Source: Porphyra umbilicalis
Lineage: Eukaryota > Rhodophyta > Bangiophyceae > Bangiales > Bangiaceae
Direction: 5' to 3'
Assembly: GCA_002049455.2 (NCBI GenBank)
Contig: KV918876.1
Location: 124,001 to 188,000, forward strand
Length of the DNA: 64,000 bases
Shown here: positions 1 through 10,358 of the stretch, one piece after another
Layout: each line of letters opens with the position of its first letter
How positions within the stretch are numbered: position 1 is the stretch's first letter
Translations under genes and position numbers: made by a program
Notes under the pieces: model-generated
Database searches by the model: none
The model's input: the letters and a program-made list of their open reading frames with translations, nothing else
What the model was told of the DNA's origin: nothing

Positions 1-104
1 CCAAAGGGCATCGCACAAACCGTTTTTCGCATTCCGTGGATTTGACCAGTTCAAGGGGCTACGAGCGGCAATTGTCAGTCAATTGCGGGCGAAGATATGC
101 TACA
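1..104 (-). repeat. Dispersed repeat, possible LTR 5' end (partial, runs off window)
   Basis: Bases 1-104 match 19123-19223 at roughly 75-80% by eye, both ending in GCGGGCGAAGATATGCTACA. Read on the minus strand both copies begin TGTAGCATATC, the usual TG start of a long terminal repeat, and the similarity stops abruptly there. The two copies flank the minus-strand Ty3/gypsy element. They could be its 3' and 5' LTR starts, with the 3' LTR continuing left of the window. No convincing polypurine tract or primer-binding site was found, so the LTR reading is an inference. Confidence 0.4.
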
Positions 105-1200
105 TACCTCCAGCGCGAGATTCGAACCGTCCGAGAGAGATCCAAGAACGATGGCACCCACTTGGGCTGTCGCGGACTCGGGCGGTCCCGAGCGAGCGTC
201 ACCGCCCATACGACGCGAGCCGCGCGGGCGTGCCGATCCGACCCTGGTGGGGGTGGCTGTTTGTCGGTGTCAACCACGACCGTCAGAACGCCTAGACGCG
301 TGCGTGTGTGATCGGAGGCTGGTGCTGTGGGTTGGGTCGGGGATCATGGTCAGACGTGCTTGCCCAGGCCGTTCGACGTGTGCACGTGCGTAGGTGAGGC
401 CGACCATTCAGGGGTTACATCCCAGGTTCGCGGCGGCATTTTGGCCAGCGCATGCTGGGCTATGGTCGTCACCGCCACACGGTGCTAGCTTCTTCGGTGG
501 TTTGATACTCCGGCGACAACGCGAAAGCCATGACGCGGTCCGTAGGTGGCGAAGGGTGCGCGCCTCGCGGCCGGTTATCACGGTGCCGAGCACGGGCAGA
601 CGGCGGTCGTGCTGGCGGCGCGGGGCCTTCCCGCGTCGTCGTGCACGTGCACCAGTTGCTGCCTACCGGCCTTTCTTGAGTAAAGGGGCGCAACCGCGAG
701 GTGGATAACCTCAGGGTTGGATTGCGGATCTGCGCGTGGCTTCGGACATGTCAAGGGTGGCATGCCTAGTGGCAGCGGCGAGGACGCCCAGGCGGAAGGG
801 CGGCAACGGCGGCGTCGGCGGCACGGGTGGCAAGGGCGGCGTCGGTGGCACGGGCGGCGCGCCCGGAAAGGGCGATAAGCTCTTTAGCGAGGCCGCCGCG
901 CCCAGCAAGGGCGGAAAACTCGGCGGCAAGAGCGGTGTGCCCGGCTGCGAGGGATAACATCCGGGGCACCCTCCACTTTGGTGGACCCAGCCGCTATGGC
1001 GGTAGACAGCAGCAACGCCAGAGTCGAGGTAGCTGATCACGTGGCGCACGGCGCCGCGGTCTGGGCCCCCTCAGCGGATCGCTTCTCTGATCCGGAGATG
1101 CTGCGTCAGTTTCAGCCTTGCAGCTTGTATGACACGCTCGTGGAACCCTTGGAGGTGGTGGACGGCATTTCTGTGATCACCGGCCAAAGCGTTAATGATA
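105..1200. other. Unassigned sequence with a short Gly-codon repeat
   Basis: No recognisable gene. At about 790-870 a roughly 30-bp unit (GGCGGCGTCGGCGGCACGGG type) is repeated and would read as a glycine-rich peptide in a 73-codon open frame (736-957). Nothing supports that frame as a real gene beyond its being open. Confidence 0.4.
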
Positions 1201-1201
1201 C

Positions 1202-2960
1202 TTGCGTCCATGCCCGCGCTCGCGCGCACACGCGTCGTGTGCACGCGCGATACGAGTCATTGACGGGTTTGTGGAGAGGTTGGCAGAGCCCGGGTGGCCG
1301 AATCATGTTGGCGACCGCGTGGACGATTTCTGTCGGGGCCCTTACTTCATGACTCAGGGGCCCCAGCGCCGTATCTACGAGGTCATGTCGTTTTGCAACG
1401 ACGTCGTACGCTATCAAGTGCCCTTGCACCCGTTCCATCGTTTCGTTTACACCAACGCACTGTTGCTTCCTGTGCGAGAGATGAAGCCAGTCAAGGCGGC
1501 AGCAATCTCGTTTTGCCGCTTGCTGCGCAATTGGCCGAAGGCTGTCTTCCTCAGGCGCTTGTTGGCATCAGACCTCGCGGTGCCTCTTGGGCACGAAGCC
1601 AGGTTGAAGGACAGCCTTGACCAGCTCACGCTGGCGGCGAACGAGAAGAACCACGCTTTCGATGTCTATCGTAGCCCTCGCATGAGCGAGCTACCGAACG
1701 CCTTTCGGCTGCTTCTGTCTCTGTTTGACCACCGTCGTGCTACTGACACGCGTTTCTGCCGCGGTCGCGAGCTGCTGCCTACCTCGTGGGCAGCTAGATT
1801 TCTCCATGCGCCACAGAGGTTTGACCTGTCCCGTTGACCCGCGCAGATTCCGCGGTGGGAGCCGGTCACGGAGCTTTGGGCGATGACCCCGGTAATGGCG
1901 TCGTACTAGTCAGACTCGCTGCGTTTCTAGTACGGCTTGACCTGGCAGACGATGAACCCGGAGTACTTCTGCAACTTGGTTGCTGCGTGGGTACACACAC
2001 TGCAGGAGAACAAGATATTTGTCCGTTTGAACGAGAATGTCCTTCGTCACTTCGACATACTAGACACGTTCAAGTTGCGGGACGCGCCAGACGGCGAGGC
2101 AGCGTACGTCTGATATGGCAAAATGCGCCAAGCCACAAAGGTGTTTCATTGGGGGTTTGTCCTTGAGGACGTTGTCCGGCGCAGCGCCGCTCTAGCGAGG
2201 CGCGCCAAGTGCGCGTGACGGTCGATGAGACCGACAAGTACGGCTTCTGCCTACGCCACCCGTGTGTCGACTTTGAGTGGACACCGGATCCACATGTGCC
2301 GGCCCACGTGGCACAAGTCACGTCACCTCACACAGGTGTGTGACGCCGTGGTCCTCAGACCAATCCGGAATTGGCATCTGCCGTAGGCGGCGACCGAGGT
2401 GGTCGTTACTGCCCGCGCTCGCCTCGGCGCGATCAATCGCGATTGGTGTCACCGCCTCGCGCTGTTGAATCTACTTGGCCGGCGCGCGCGTCTTCCTCCG
2501 CGGCGGTTGCCCTGTTTGGGTCGGCGCACGTGCGCGACGTGCGACTTCTTGCGCCCTGTGGTGCTGCATTGTCGGCGGTAATGCATGCCCAGGTGGACTA
2601 AGTCACTTGGTTTCGCTGTGCTGCTGAGGGTGCGGACGGGAGAGGTAGTGCGTCGGCCTTGTCCATTAGAGGTCAGGCCGTGCCTCGCGCCGTTGACGGT
2701 GATGCCAACTACGAGCGTTTTGCTCAGCACCCGAAGGCTATTCAGCCCAAGGAGGCGGTCGCGCCGACGCGCTTCAGCAAGCAGAGAGTCCTTGGGCGCC
2801 GCACTCATGCGGGTGCGGGACCTTCGGGTGAGGTCTCACCGCCCGCGCGGATCTAGCGGGCGCGTAGTGTCTCGCTGAAATCGGCGGCCATCGTTGGCTC
2901 GCGGAGTATGTCCCGGCGTGACTCGCGTCGAGGTGACGAGGAGGAGGAGTAGGAACCACT
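1202..2960 (+). pseudogene. Decayed protein-coding remnant of unknown family
   Basis: A plus-strand open frame of about 210 codons (1202-1837) has mixed, non-repetitive composition with plausible hydrophobic spacing, unlike the low-complexity shadow frames nearby. Protein-like sequence continues to about 2960, but only by switching frames several times, for instance near 1930 and 2220 and again near 2660. A CxxC pair near 2540 and an acidic C-terminal end near 2940 can be seen. I recognise no family. It is probably an old gene fragment or part of a mobile element inserted between the chromovirus integrase and the left-hand repeat. It could also be two unrelated remnants. Confidence 0.3.
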
Positions 2961-3816
2961 GGCATGTGGGTGTTTCGGTTAACCGCGGTGGGGATGTGTG
3001 TCCATGTCGTGGGGCTTGTGCCCTTGTTATATTGGTGTTTTTAGTTTGGTTCGTCTTCGTTGTCTGACATGTCTTCGCCCGCTTCTCACCTGTCCTGTTG
3101 GTCATCATGACGATGAAGGAAGTGGCATGCCAGCATGGCCTATGGTGTGGGTATCGTGTCTCCCGTATCCAATGATAACAGTACTTGGTACTCGAAACAC
3201 GCGCTTATGGCGGTAGCGTACAAACCGGTGTTTGTCCATCGTGGGATGGCCACGATTGCTTCCTCCGTAGTCGTCACCAGATGTCGAAGAAACGAGTCCA
3301 ATTGCTATACCGAGGTACAATAAACCCGTTTCGGAGGACTGGAACAGTGGGATCGTTTCTGATCAGTGTCGATTGCGCGGAGTTTGGCCACGCATCTGAG
3401 TAAGGGCCGTATTCGTGACTCAACCGGGAGAAATGCCGTCAGGCAAGTTGGGAGTCCTACTCAAAGTTGCCAGTCATCGAGAGTAGGGTACATTTAAGCC
3501 ACTCGACAGCAAATATTTACTTGATTGCAGCGTTGGTACTTTATGCCGACCATGAGACATCGGCATGTATAACTCCATCCCCGGTGAGGTGAACGTGTTG
3601 GATGGTAGGCATCCACGTGGAGTCTATCAGGATGTTGGTCACGGATGTAAGCCCGACTTGTCGGCGACATTCTCGAGTTGGCGTTTGCCAGAGGTACCCC
3701 GGTACAGTGCGTTATCGTTATAAGAGACAGCTGATTCGGCTCAATATGAAGAAAAAGTGGCCCACACGGATTGGAATGGAAGACTCGCGACCCATATTCT
3801 TTTGTGAACGATTCTA
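2961..3816. other. No recognisable feature
   Basis: About 850 bp, less GC-rich than the right half of the window. Only short open frames are present and none is protein-like. It may contain the untranslated 3' end of the chromovirus, whose last coding base is near 3817. Confidence 0.4.
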
Positions 3817-4866
3817 TTATAACGAGAACGCACTGTACAGGCTTCTTCTTTCGTCGAGGAAAAACACAACCATGTTGCGGGGAAGTATTTCGAGGGGTTC
3901 CCAGGTATCGTCTTCCGATCAAATGTCGAAGCAGCGCACCTTAGCGCTGCAGTTATTACCTGTCTGGCGTAGGCCCACGAGTTTCTCGATCACGTACACG
4001 TCGGCAGTTGCCGGGGGTCGCTTGCGTTTGTCAAAACCGTCTAGCAGGGGGTGAGGCATCGTGTCCGTCTCGTTGGGCGAGGAGCAGGGGTGAAATGGTC
4101 ACTGCTGACGCGCCTTTCTCTCCGTCAGTGTCTATGCCGAACGTGGAGGCATCCGCGACCACGACCACGAAGGGACCAATTGCTTTGCTTCGCAGCTTGT
4201 TCTTCCGATCGTGGTTGGTCGTGGACACGCAGTCGCCGATCTTGACGTCCACGTTGCGGGTTGCTACCCGGTGGTCGAGTGTGCGTTCGCAACGTTCTTG
4301 CGTATGACGCGAGGCCTCGACTTCGTCAGGGATTTGCCGGCGAAGGCGAGCCATGAAATTGCGTTTGCGAACCAGGGGTGACCCAGCACTGAGAGTGCCC
4401 TTATTGCCCAAAGGTGTCCCCGGGGGCAAGTTGCGAATTGTGGGGTCGGGGATCCGTCGTGAGATGAAAAGCTCAAATGGAGCGATGCCCGTCGAACGGT
4501 GCAGTTGGCTATTGTAGGCCATGGTGAACGCAGGAAGGAGCTCGTCCCATCGTGATGGTTCATCAGCGACGTAGGGTCGCAGTTGAGTTGCCATGGTACG
4601 GTTGTCCCTTTTGAATAGCCCGTTTGTTTGGAGATGATTCGCAGTCGTGAGAACGGTCTTGACGCCAAGCATTTTCATTACAGCGATGATGAAGTTCGAC
4701 ATGAACTGGGGCCCTTGGCCCGATAGGATCCGTTCCCGGGGCCCACAGTCAGACACCCATGCGTCGATCGATAGTGGCTGACGCCACGGAAATGGCCTTG
4801 ATCCGTCGTCAGGCGACGCACTTGGTGAGCTTGGCGAAGCGGTTAGTGATAACCGTATGGTGCGAT
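3817..4866 (-). pseudogene. Chromovirus integrase catalytic core (C-terminal part) and chromodomain
   Basis: The minus frame 4031-4866 encodes the end of a retroviral-type integrase core. It shows the segment around the second catalytic Asp (SGQGPQF), the region before the third acidic residue, and the conserved tail DELLPAFTMAYN and STGIAPFEL. In the next frame, about 4050-3817, lies a chromodomain with YVIEKLVG and DDTWEPLE, the aromatic and acidic signature that reads methylated histone tails and targets chromoviruses to heterochromatin. An in-frame TGA (3919-3921) falls between the two chromodomain halves. A frameshift near 4840 separates the core start from the rest. The coding end is a double stop near 3817. 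Non-functional. Confidence 0.85.
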
Positions 4867-4869
4867 TAG

Positions 4870-5155
4870 TGTCCATTCTACTGCTCCCGAGGCTCAAATG
4901 AGCCTCAAATGACGCTCAAATGAGGCTCCCTCTCTTATGGCCTGGAAACAAGGCCTTTTTGAGGTGTCAGGGGCACCCCCTCCAAGTTTTCATTGTACAC
5001 AGCCGCCGAGTTGGCCCATTGGTAAGTGGACTGCGCTGAGTCCAGATCTATTCTCAGAAAGAGCAGCCGAGGCCGGAACCTGGTCACAGAGAGGCATCAA
5101 AAATAAGCTCAAATGAGCCTGAGAGGCTCAAATGAGGCGGTCAGTAGAACGGACA
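4870..5155. mobile_element. 286-bp MITE related to the piggyBac-like element
   Basis: Imperfect terminal inverted repeats TGTCCATTCTACTG (left) and CAGTAGAACGGACA (right) are flanked by an identical 4-bp duplication TTAG (4866-4869 and 5156-5159). Just inside each end lie copies of the palindrome CTCAAATGAG. The ends match the larger piggyBac-like element at 11690-15328 at 12 of 14 positions. Part of the interior (about 4965-5000) also resembles that element's left subterminal region. There is no coding capacity, so it would be mobilised in trans. It inserted exactly at the left end of the Harbinger-like element. Confidence 0.8.
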
Positions 5156-5494
5156 TTAGGGCTGTTAACATAAGGCTGTTTATATGGCCTATATCTTGAA
5201 AGGCCATTTAAGCGGAAAAGATCATCGAGCTGTTAACTTAGAACGCAATAACAGCAGAAGAAACTACTCAGAAGCACGCCATTTTCTATGTCGGATCAGA
5301 ACGACCAGACGTGATCTCCAGTGCACGTCGGTGCAGATCGTGCAACTTATTCCAGAAATGTGCAGGTGTTAACAGGACTGACTTCTTCCCAGAGGGTTGT
5401 GGAGATCCGGCTTGTCCCTTGCCGCCGCGGTCTCCAAGCGGGCGCAGTCCACCACGTCTCTGGTCATGCACATCCCCTGCCATTGTCTGGCAAC

Positions 5495-7324
5495 ATGGGT
5501 GACAACGGTGCCCACGCTGGTCCGCTCGGCCCCCCAGGCAACGACGTCACACGGCGCTTCATATTGATACACTTCTTCATAGAGACGCAGCGCACTGCGC
5601 GCTCCGCCCTCACCACCATTCGCCACTTCTCCCGCTCCCTGCCCCAATCCCCCTTCACTGCGGCCCCTCCCGTCGCTGGTGCTGGCCCTGGTCGGGGAGT
5701 TGCTCTCCTCGGTACGCGTGGGCCCAAAACTCAAGTTGGGGGTCGCCAATATTATGCCAATGTTCGTGGGCACAATGACCCGACGCTGTTCAAGTCGATG
5801 CGCGGGTTTTCCCCAGTGGAGTTAGATGCGATTGTGGAGCTGGCTCGCGAGCGCGTGGAGCGGCCTATGGACCCGCGGATGCACCGCTCCGTTGAGATGA
5901 ACGAGTTACGACGCCCGCGCCGCCGAGTATGTTCGGCTGTTGAGATGAATTTTTTGACACTTGTTCTTTTGCGTGGAGCAGACGAGGGGGCGCTGCCAAT
6001 CTGGACCGTTGCCTTCAATACTGGCGTGTCCCCCGCGACGGTCAGCAACTATTTTTCCCATTGCATTAGTTCCCTCCATGACACGTTTATGCTGGCGTGC
6101 CCCATCGTGTGGCCGAGTGCGGCGGAGAGGCGGGAGATGGAGGGCCTCGTCAATGGGTTCCCCTCGGGGATCATTTTCGTGGATGGTACGAAGGTTCGTT
6201 GGAGGCGCCCGACGGACACCCAGGAGCAACTCCCAGCCTATGATGGCCACCATCACTTTCATTGTTTTTCCGTGCTGGTGTGGATGGATGTGTATGGCTT
6301 GATTGTGCGTGTTGACGTGTCCTCCCTTGGCGCCTGCCACGACCGGCGGCTGTTCACCTGAACAGGGCCACACCTTTTTCCTGCGTCCTACTTTGACGGC
6401 GATCAGCACGCCATCGGCGACACGGTGTTTACTGGCCCAAGTCGTGTGCTGGTCTGCCCTTTTCGAAGCAACGCTGAGAAGGCACACGTGGACCAGAGGA
6501 AGTGGAACACGGACATCCGAAAAAGCCGCATATGCAATGAAGGGGGAACTGGGGACGTGAAGAACCGCTTCCGGGTGTTTTTAGGTCGGTGGTCGTACGA
6601 GTCTAAGCTGTTTGCGCCTTCCTTTGAGCTGTACGCGATGCTTTGCAATTGGCGGTGGAAGCAAAGCGGGGACCGCCTGGTGCCGCTCTATGCGCAGCTG
6701 GCCAACATGGACGCCTACAACGCCGCGAGATTCTTTTTTTCCGAAATAAATGTCTATCTACATGTAACTGGCCTCACGGCCGAGGTCGCAACCAACAGTG
6801 ACACACACCACTCCGACAGTCCATGCTCGAAAGACCCCGCCGACGCCGACGCGCCGCACGTGCCGCCACGCCACGCGTGCCGCCGCCGCCGTGTTTGTCA
6901 CGCCACGGTGGCAGCGGCGGCGGCGGCAGCAGCGGCAGCACGCCGCGCGCGACCGCACCGCAGTGCCGCCGCTGGCGTGGCGCGGAGGCTACCCTCCGCT
7001 GCGCAGAGTGAGTCCCGTGTCAATGCCCGCGCCGTGAAACAGGGGGGGGGGGGCGGGGGGGGGGGCGGGGAGCGGCAGCTCGTAGCAGGCGCGGCTCTTA
7101 GGGCGGGCGACCTCCACCCAGTCTCCGGCGGGCAGTCGTCGGCACGCGGTGATCTCCGCCTCCAGACCGCCTCGACAGAGGTGGTGTGGTGGCGGCGGCC
7201 GGGGGGGGACGCAGCGCTGAATCACCAGACGAACGGGTGGCTCCCCCCTCGGTGCGCGGGTGGTGCGTTCGGGTCGCAGTGCTGGAGATCTCCTGCGGGT
7301 TTGACGTCACGTCATCTGTCATAG
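5495..7324 (+). pseudogene. Harbinger-type DDE transposase with one in-frame stop
   Basis: The first ATG of the open frame is at 5495. Signature blocks of the DDE_Tnp_4 nuclease are visible: IIFVDGTKV (first Asp), GACHDRRLFT (the conserved HD block), then YFDGDQHAIGDTVFTG (second Asp) and a downstream E plus GDVKNRFRVF (third acidic residue with its basic helix). A single TGA at 6359-6361 separates the HD block from the second Asp. The frame is otherwise open on both sides, so the gene died by one point change, possibly CGA to TGA. Recognisable homology ends near 6745. The frame then runs into Arg/Ala-rich low complexity up to 7324, and the true C-terminus is uncertain. It converges with the accessory gene at 7470-8377. 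Confidence 0.75.
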
Positions 7325-7469
7325 CACGCCATGTACTTTTAACAGTTTCTTGCAGCTGTCTTCCTGCTGTTTTCCAGCGGTTCTCGTTGCAATTCTTTTC
7401 CTTGTCTTTTTTGTGTTCTTTTTTGTCCTCGCGCTGTTCGACTACACTTCTCAGCAATATCATACGAGC

Positions 7470-8377
7470 TCATCGGCGTCGGAGCCCGAGCCCATACCAA
7501 TACTCGAGGGGGCCCCCGCACCACCCCCGGCGCTTGCGCGTTACTTCCGCTGCCGCACTCGCGCCCGCACCCTCCCCCGCCCCCTCGTGCTCCCCACGCA
7601 CCCCACCCCCCGCGCCACTGACATTTGACGAAGAGATCGACTCGTCACTGCTCTCCTCCGATATCTTCACGAACGCCGGCGGCGTGGGGGAGGGGGCAGC
7701 ATTGTGCACCTCGGGCATGGACGCCATCATGGCGTCGACTTCCGCCTGCGTGGTGCCGATCGACTTGAAGAACAGCCCCGTTAGCATACGCCCGTGCTGG
7801 GCCGACGCCGTCGCGGTCTGTTGAGCCTGGTACAACTGCTGGTCCGACCAAAACTGGCGACGGACCGTCTCGTTGTGGGCTCTCTGCGCCTCGCTCTTGG
7901 CCGTCTTTTTGTGCTTGCTGTACTTGTCTTGCTTCTTTCCCTGCTCTGACTTGCGCTTCTTCTTGCTGGCCTGGGTGATTGTGCGCAGTTTGTCGGGCGT
8001 CGACTCGCTCGCCGTCCGCACGTCCGCCTGGAGCGACCGCGTGAGCGCGTCCACATTACACCAATGAGCGGCCTGCTCCTCGTCCACAGCGTCATACTCG
8101 CCGTTCTCGGCGCGGCACACCTTGGCCGCCTCCTTGTGGTTGCCGTCCACAAGCGCCTTCAGCTTCTCGCCGGTGAGGTGGTCTTGAATTTGTTGGCGGA
8201 GGTGAGTGCGAATGGTGGCGCAAAGCTCGCTGTAGGCCTGGCCTGCGCCGCGCCACGCAGGAGCCACGCAGTCGCCTCCTCTCTCGTCTCCTCGTACTTG
8301 ACCAGGTCGGCGTAGACAGCCATTCTCACCTTGTTGGTCAGCCGGACACGTACGGCTGGCGCCTGCTTGGGTGCCAT
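7470..8377 (-). pseudogene. Accessory protein of the Harbinger-like element (frameshifted)
   Basis: A good start is the ATG at 8377 (MAPKQAPAVRVR). It is followed by a helical, tryptophan-containing segment that breaks off near 8250. Protein-like sequence then continues in another minus frame to 7470, so one indel is likely. The remainder has a lysine-rich stretch (SKKKRKSEQGKK) that looks like a nuclear localisation signal, then a Gln-rich helix and a Ser/Glu-rich tail. PIF/Harbinger elements normally encode a second Myb/SANT-like DNA-binding protein, and position and composition fit that role. I cannot see a clear Myb motif, so the assignment rests mainly on context. Confidence 0.5.
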
Positions 8378-8752
8378 GTCCGCGTCGTAACAGCACCGTT
8401 GGGTTGGAGAGTGGAGCGCCCAGGCGAAGGGGGGGGGGGGGGCGAGAGAGAGAGAGGGGAAGGCGCATCACGGCCACAACAAAGCAGCAACAAGAGACTC
8501 GCGCGGTGGGGCGAGGTGCCCAAGCGCTGCCGGATCCGGCGTGGCACGCAATTGAAGCCGCAACCAAAAGAAATGGTCGGCAATTAGATCAAGTACATTG
8601 CGAACTTGTTTTGCATTTATCCTTCTCAAGTGCACTTGCATGCGTGCGACGGATATTGATAAGCGTAACAGAGCGTTCCGGACCCCGATCTCATGGCAGG
8701 TGGATAGCAGATCTTATTCGACATATCGTATGGGCTTTTGTCAACAGCCCTA

Positions 8753-8996
8753 TTGCCTGTCTTGGAGGCCGGTATGCGCCGAAAACTTTCGACGGAAAGT
8801 TCCGAGAGTGGCTCCGTAGCAAACAATGATGTCAAAGGCGTGGTGCGCCGCCGTAAAACGTGGCGATTTTGTGCACAAGTTGTGCATTTGGTGATGGTAT
8901 TGCTGACCTCGAGAATATGGCGGTCGCAGAGTGCTTGCAATTGTTCGAAAGCGTACGTGGACCAATGGAAAGGCTAGAAATCATCTGAGTGCCTTA
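8753..8996 (-). pseudogene. Chromovirus integrase fragment: CxxC of the zinc finger to start of the core
   Basis: On the minus strand the sequence reads FHWSTYAF, then TKCTTCAQNR (the CxxC half of the H2C2 zinc finger), then LSVESFRRIPASKTGN at the edge of the Harbinger-like insertion. The core continues on the far side of that insertion at 4866. The matching His half of the zinc finger is at about 9950, beyond the Tourist-like MITE. Confidence 0.75.
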
Positions 8997-9540
8997 GAGC
9001 ATCTCCACCCATGGAGCCAACCGTCCAACCCAACGGCCACGTGTGCGCAGCGTGTGGCGTTATCACTGGCTTTTCAGGGGCGGAGCCAAAATTAAGTAGA
9101 TCACGTCTCAAACTTGGACTGGCCTCGACGTCTCTGGCGGTGGGTCTCTTTTGTGGCACGCCAGTATTCCCACAGACGCTCTACAGAGAATCTCCATGAC
9201 TGCCAGATCGTCTCGCAACTGTCTGCAAGCCACGGGTCACGCTTTCCATTGGCTTTCGTAGTCCGAACAGGGAACCAGGGGTTGGCCAAACGACTTGCGG
9301 CGTCTCCAAACAGGCCTGTTCGGAGTGGCGCTGCTGTTCAAGCTCCAAAAGAAGGGCGGTCCCGCGAGGCCACCACGAGATGGATTAAGAGATTTGAAAA
9401 TGTGAGAAGTGCTAATTATTGGCCGTCACACCACCGTCACACACTAGTTTTGGACCTCGCTTTCTCCACCAATGCGCCCATTGGCCAAATGGTGCCACGT
9501 TTGGCTGTTTGGACTATTCGTGCCATTGGTGAAGATGCTC
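8997..9540. mobile_element. Tourist-like (PIF/Harbinger) MITE, 544 bp
   Basis: Terminal inverted repeats GAGCATCTCCACCCATGG (8997-9014) and CCATTGGTGAAGATGCTC (9523-9540) match at 16 of 18 positions. They are flanked by an identical 3-bp TTA (8994-8996 and 9541-9543). TTA duplication with GAGCATCT ends is the hallmark of Tourist/Harbinger MITEs described from plants. No coding capacity. It sits within the chromovirus integrase region. Confidence 0.85.
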
Positions 9541-9543
9541 TTA

Positions 9544-9930
9544 TAGATTCTCCCTGTGCAGCTCTACGCACTGGAAACGCACATCAGGATCTCAAGAAAA
9601 TCTGAAGAAATTATCAATCTCATAAGAAATCACAGGTCCGGCCTAGAACCCTCTTCATGCCCTCTTCAGGCCCAGGCAAGCGACCGAATTATCTCAGAAG
9701 ATCTCATGGTGGGCTGCGATAGCTCTGCATGACTCCTGGAACACACGGTGACAGGCTAGCAAGATTACTGGCGGCAGCTCTCAGCCAATAATTCGATTAG
9801 GGCTTGTCAAACAGCCAACCTGACTTCAATTCTACGCCCCGCCGTAGGTTCTGAATCTCTTCTAGCTGAATCCGCCTTTTTATGGAGGTTAGCAGTAGTT
9901 TGGATGTCTGTCACCATTGATGGCCTGTTA
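9544..9930. other. Unidentified insert inside the chromovirus integrase
   Basis: The His half of the integrase zinc finger ends near 9930 and the CxxC half resumes at 8996. After removing the 544-bp MITE, about 390 bp remain that do not belong to the retroelement. No terminal repeats or coding signal were found. It may be a separate short insertion that already contained the MITE target. Confidence 0.4.
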
Positions 9931-10291
9931 TATGGCTTTTGCATAGTGAATATATCTGGTTCATGCCAGAATGGGCTTCCGCGGTTGCGTGGTGCTCGAT
10001 GGTCAACACGCGGTCGCGTAAGGACTTAGGGATAACCAGGTGGTTGCCGTAAGGCGTTCGGCGATACAGAGCGGCATGATCATTGCGAAAGAAGGCCTTT
10101 GCCGTTATGCGCTGGACTCGTTGGGTCATTTCGACGCAGTAGTCGTCCATTTGCTGAGCTTCGACAACGTCGTCGAATTCCACCTGTTCAGGTGTGTTGG
10201 TACCCGTGTACCTCCCCGTCATTAAGCCGTTGGCCGCCTCAGACATTGCAAGACAAGGTGTATCATGGTGGGTATTTTCTTTCGGTGCCAC
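9931..10291 (-). pseudogene. Chromovirus integrase N-terminus (HxxxH half of zinc finger)
   Basis: The minus frame contains LVIPKSLRDRVLTIEHHATAE followed by AHSGMNQIYSL, the typical segment before and including the two histidines of the integrase_H2C2 finger in Ty3/gypsy elements. The frame ends when the chromovirus sequence is interrupted near 9930. Confidence 0.8.
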
Positions 10292-10358
10292 CGCGGAGGC
10301 GCGGACAGAAAGTTGGGCAAGTGGTGCGATGCACCTGGTTCATATACATGTCGAATGT

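Larger units (their letters stand above)
5159..8750. mobile_element. PIF/Harbinger-superfamily transposon (about 3.6 kb)
   Basis: The left end GGGCTGTTAACATAAGGC and right end GCTTTTGTCAACAGCCC are imperfect inverted repeats, each bordered by TA on the outside (5157-5158 and 8751-8752). The flanks belong to the same integrase gene, which would be continuous if the element were absent. It carries a plus-strand DDE_Tnp_4-type transposase and a convergent minus-strand accessory gene, the two-gene layout typical of PIF/Harbinger elements. A 2-bp TA duplication would fit the ISL2EU-like branch better than the 3-bp TWA of classical Harbinger. A mutated 3-bp site cannot be excluded. Confidence 0.7.

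Noticed and set aside
105..140. GGTTCGAATC on the minus strand as a tRNA T-arm
   Set aside because: The flanking bases do not pair as a T-stem, and no acceptor, D or anticodon arms could be found.
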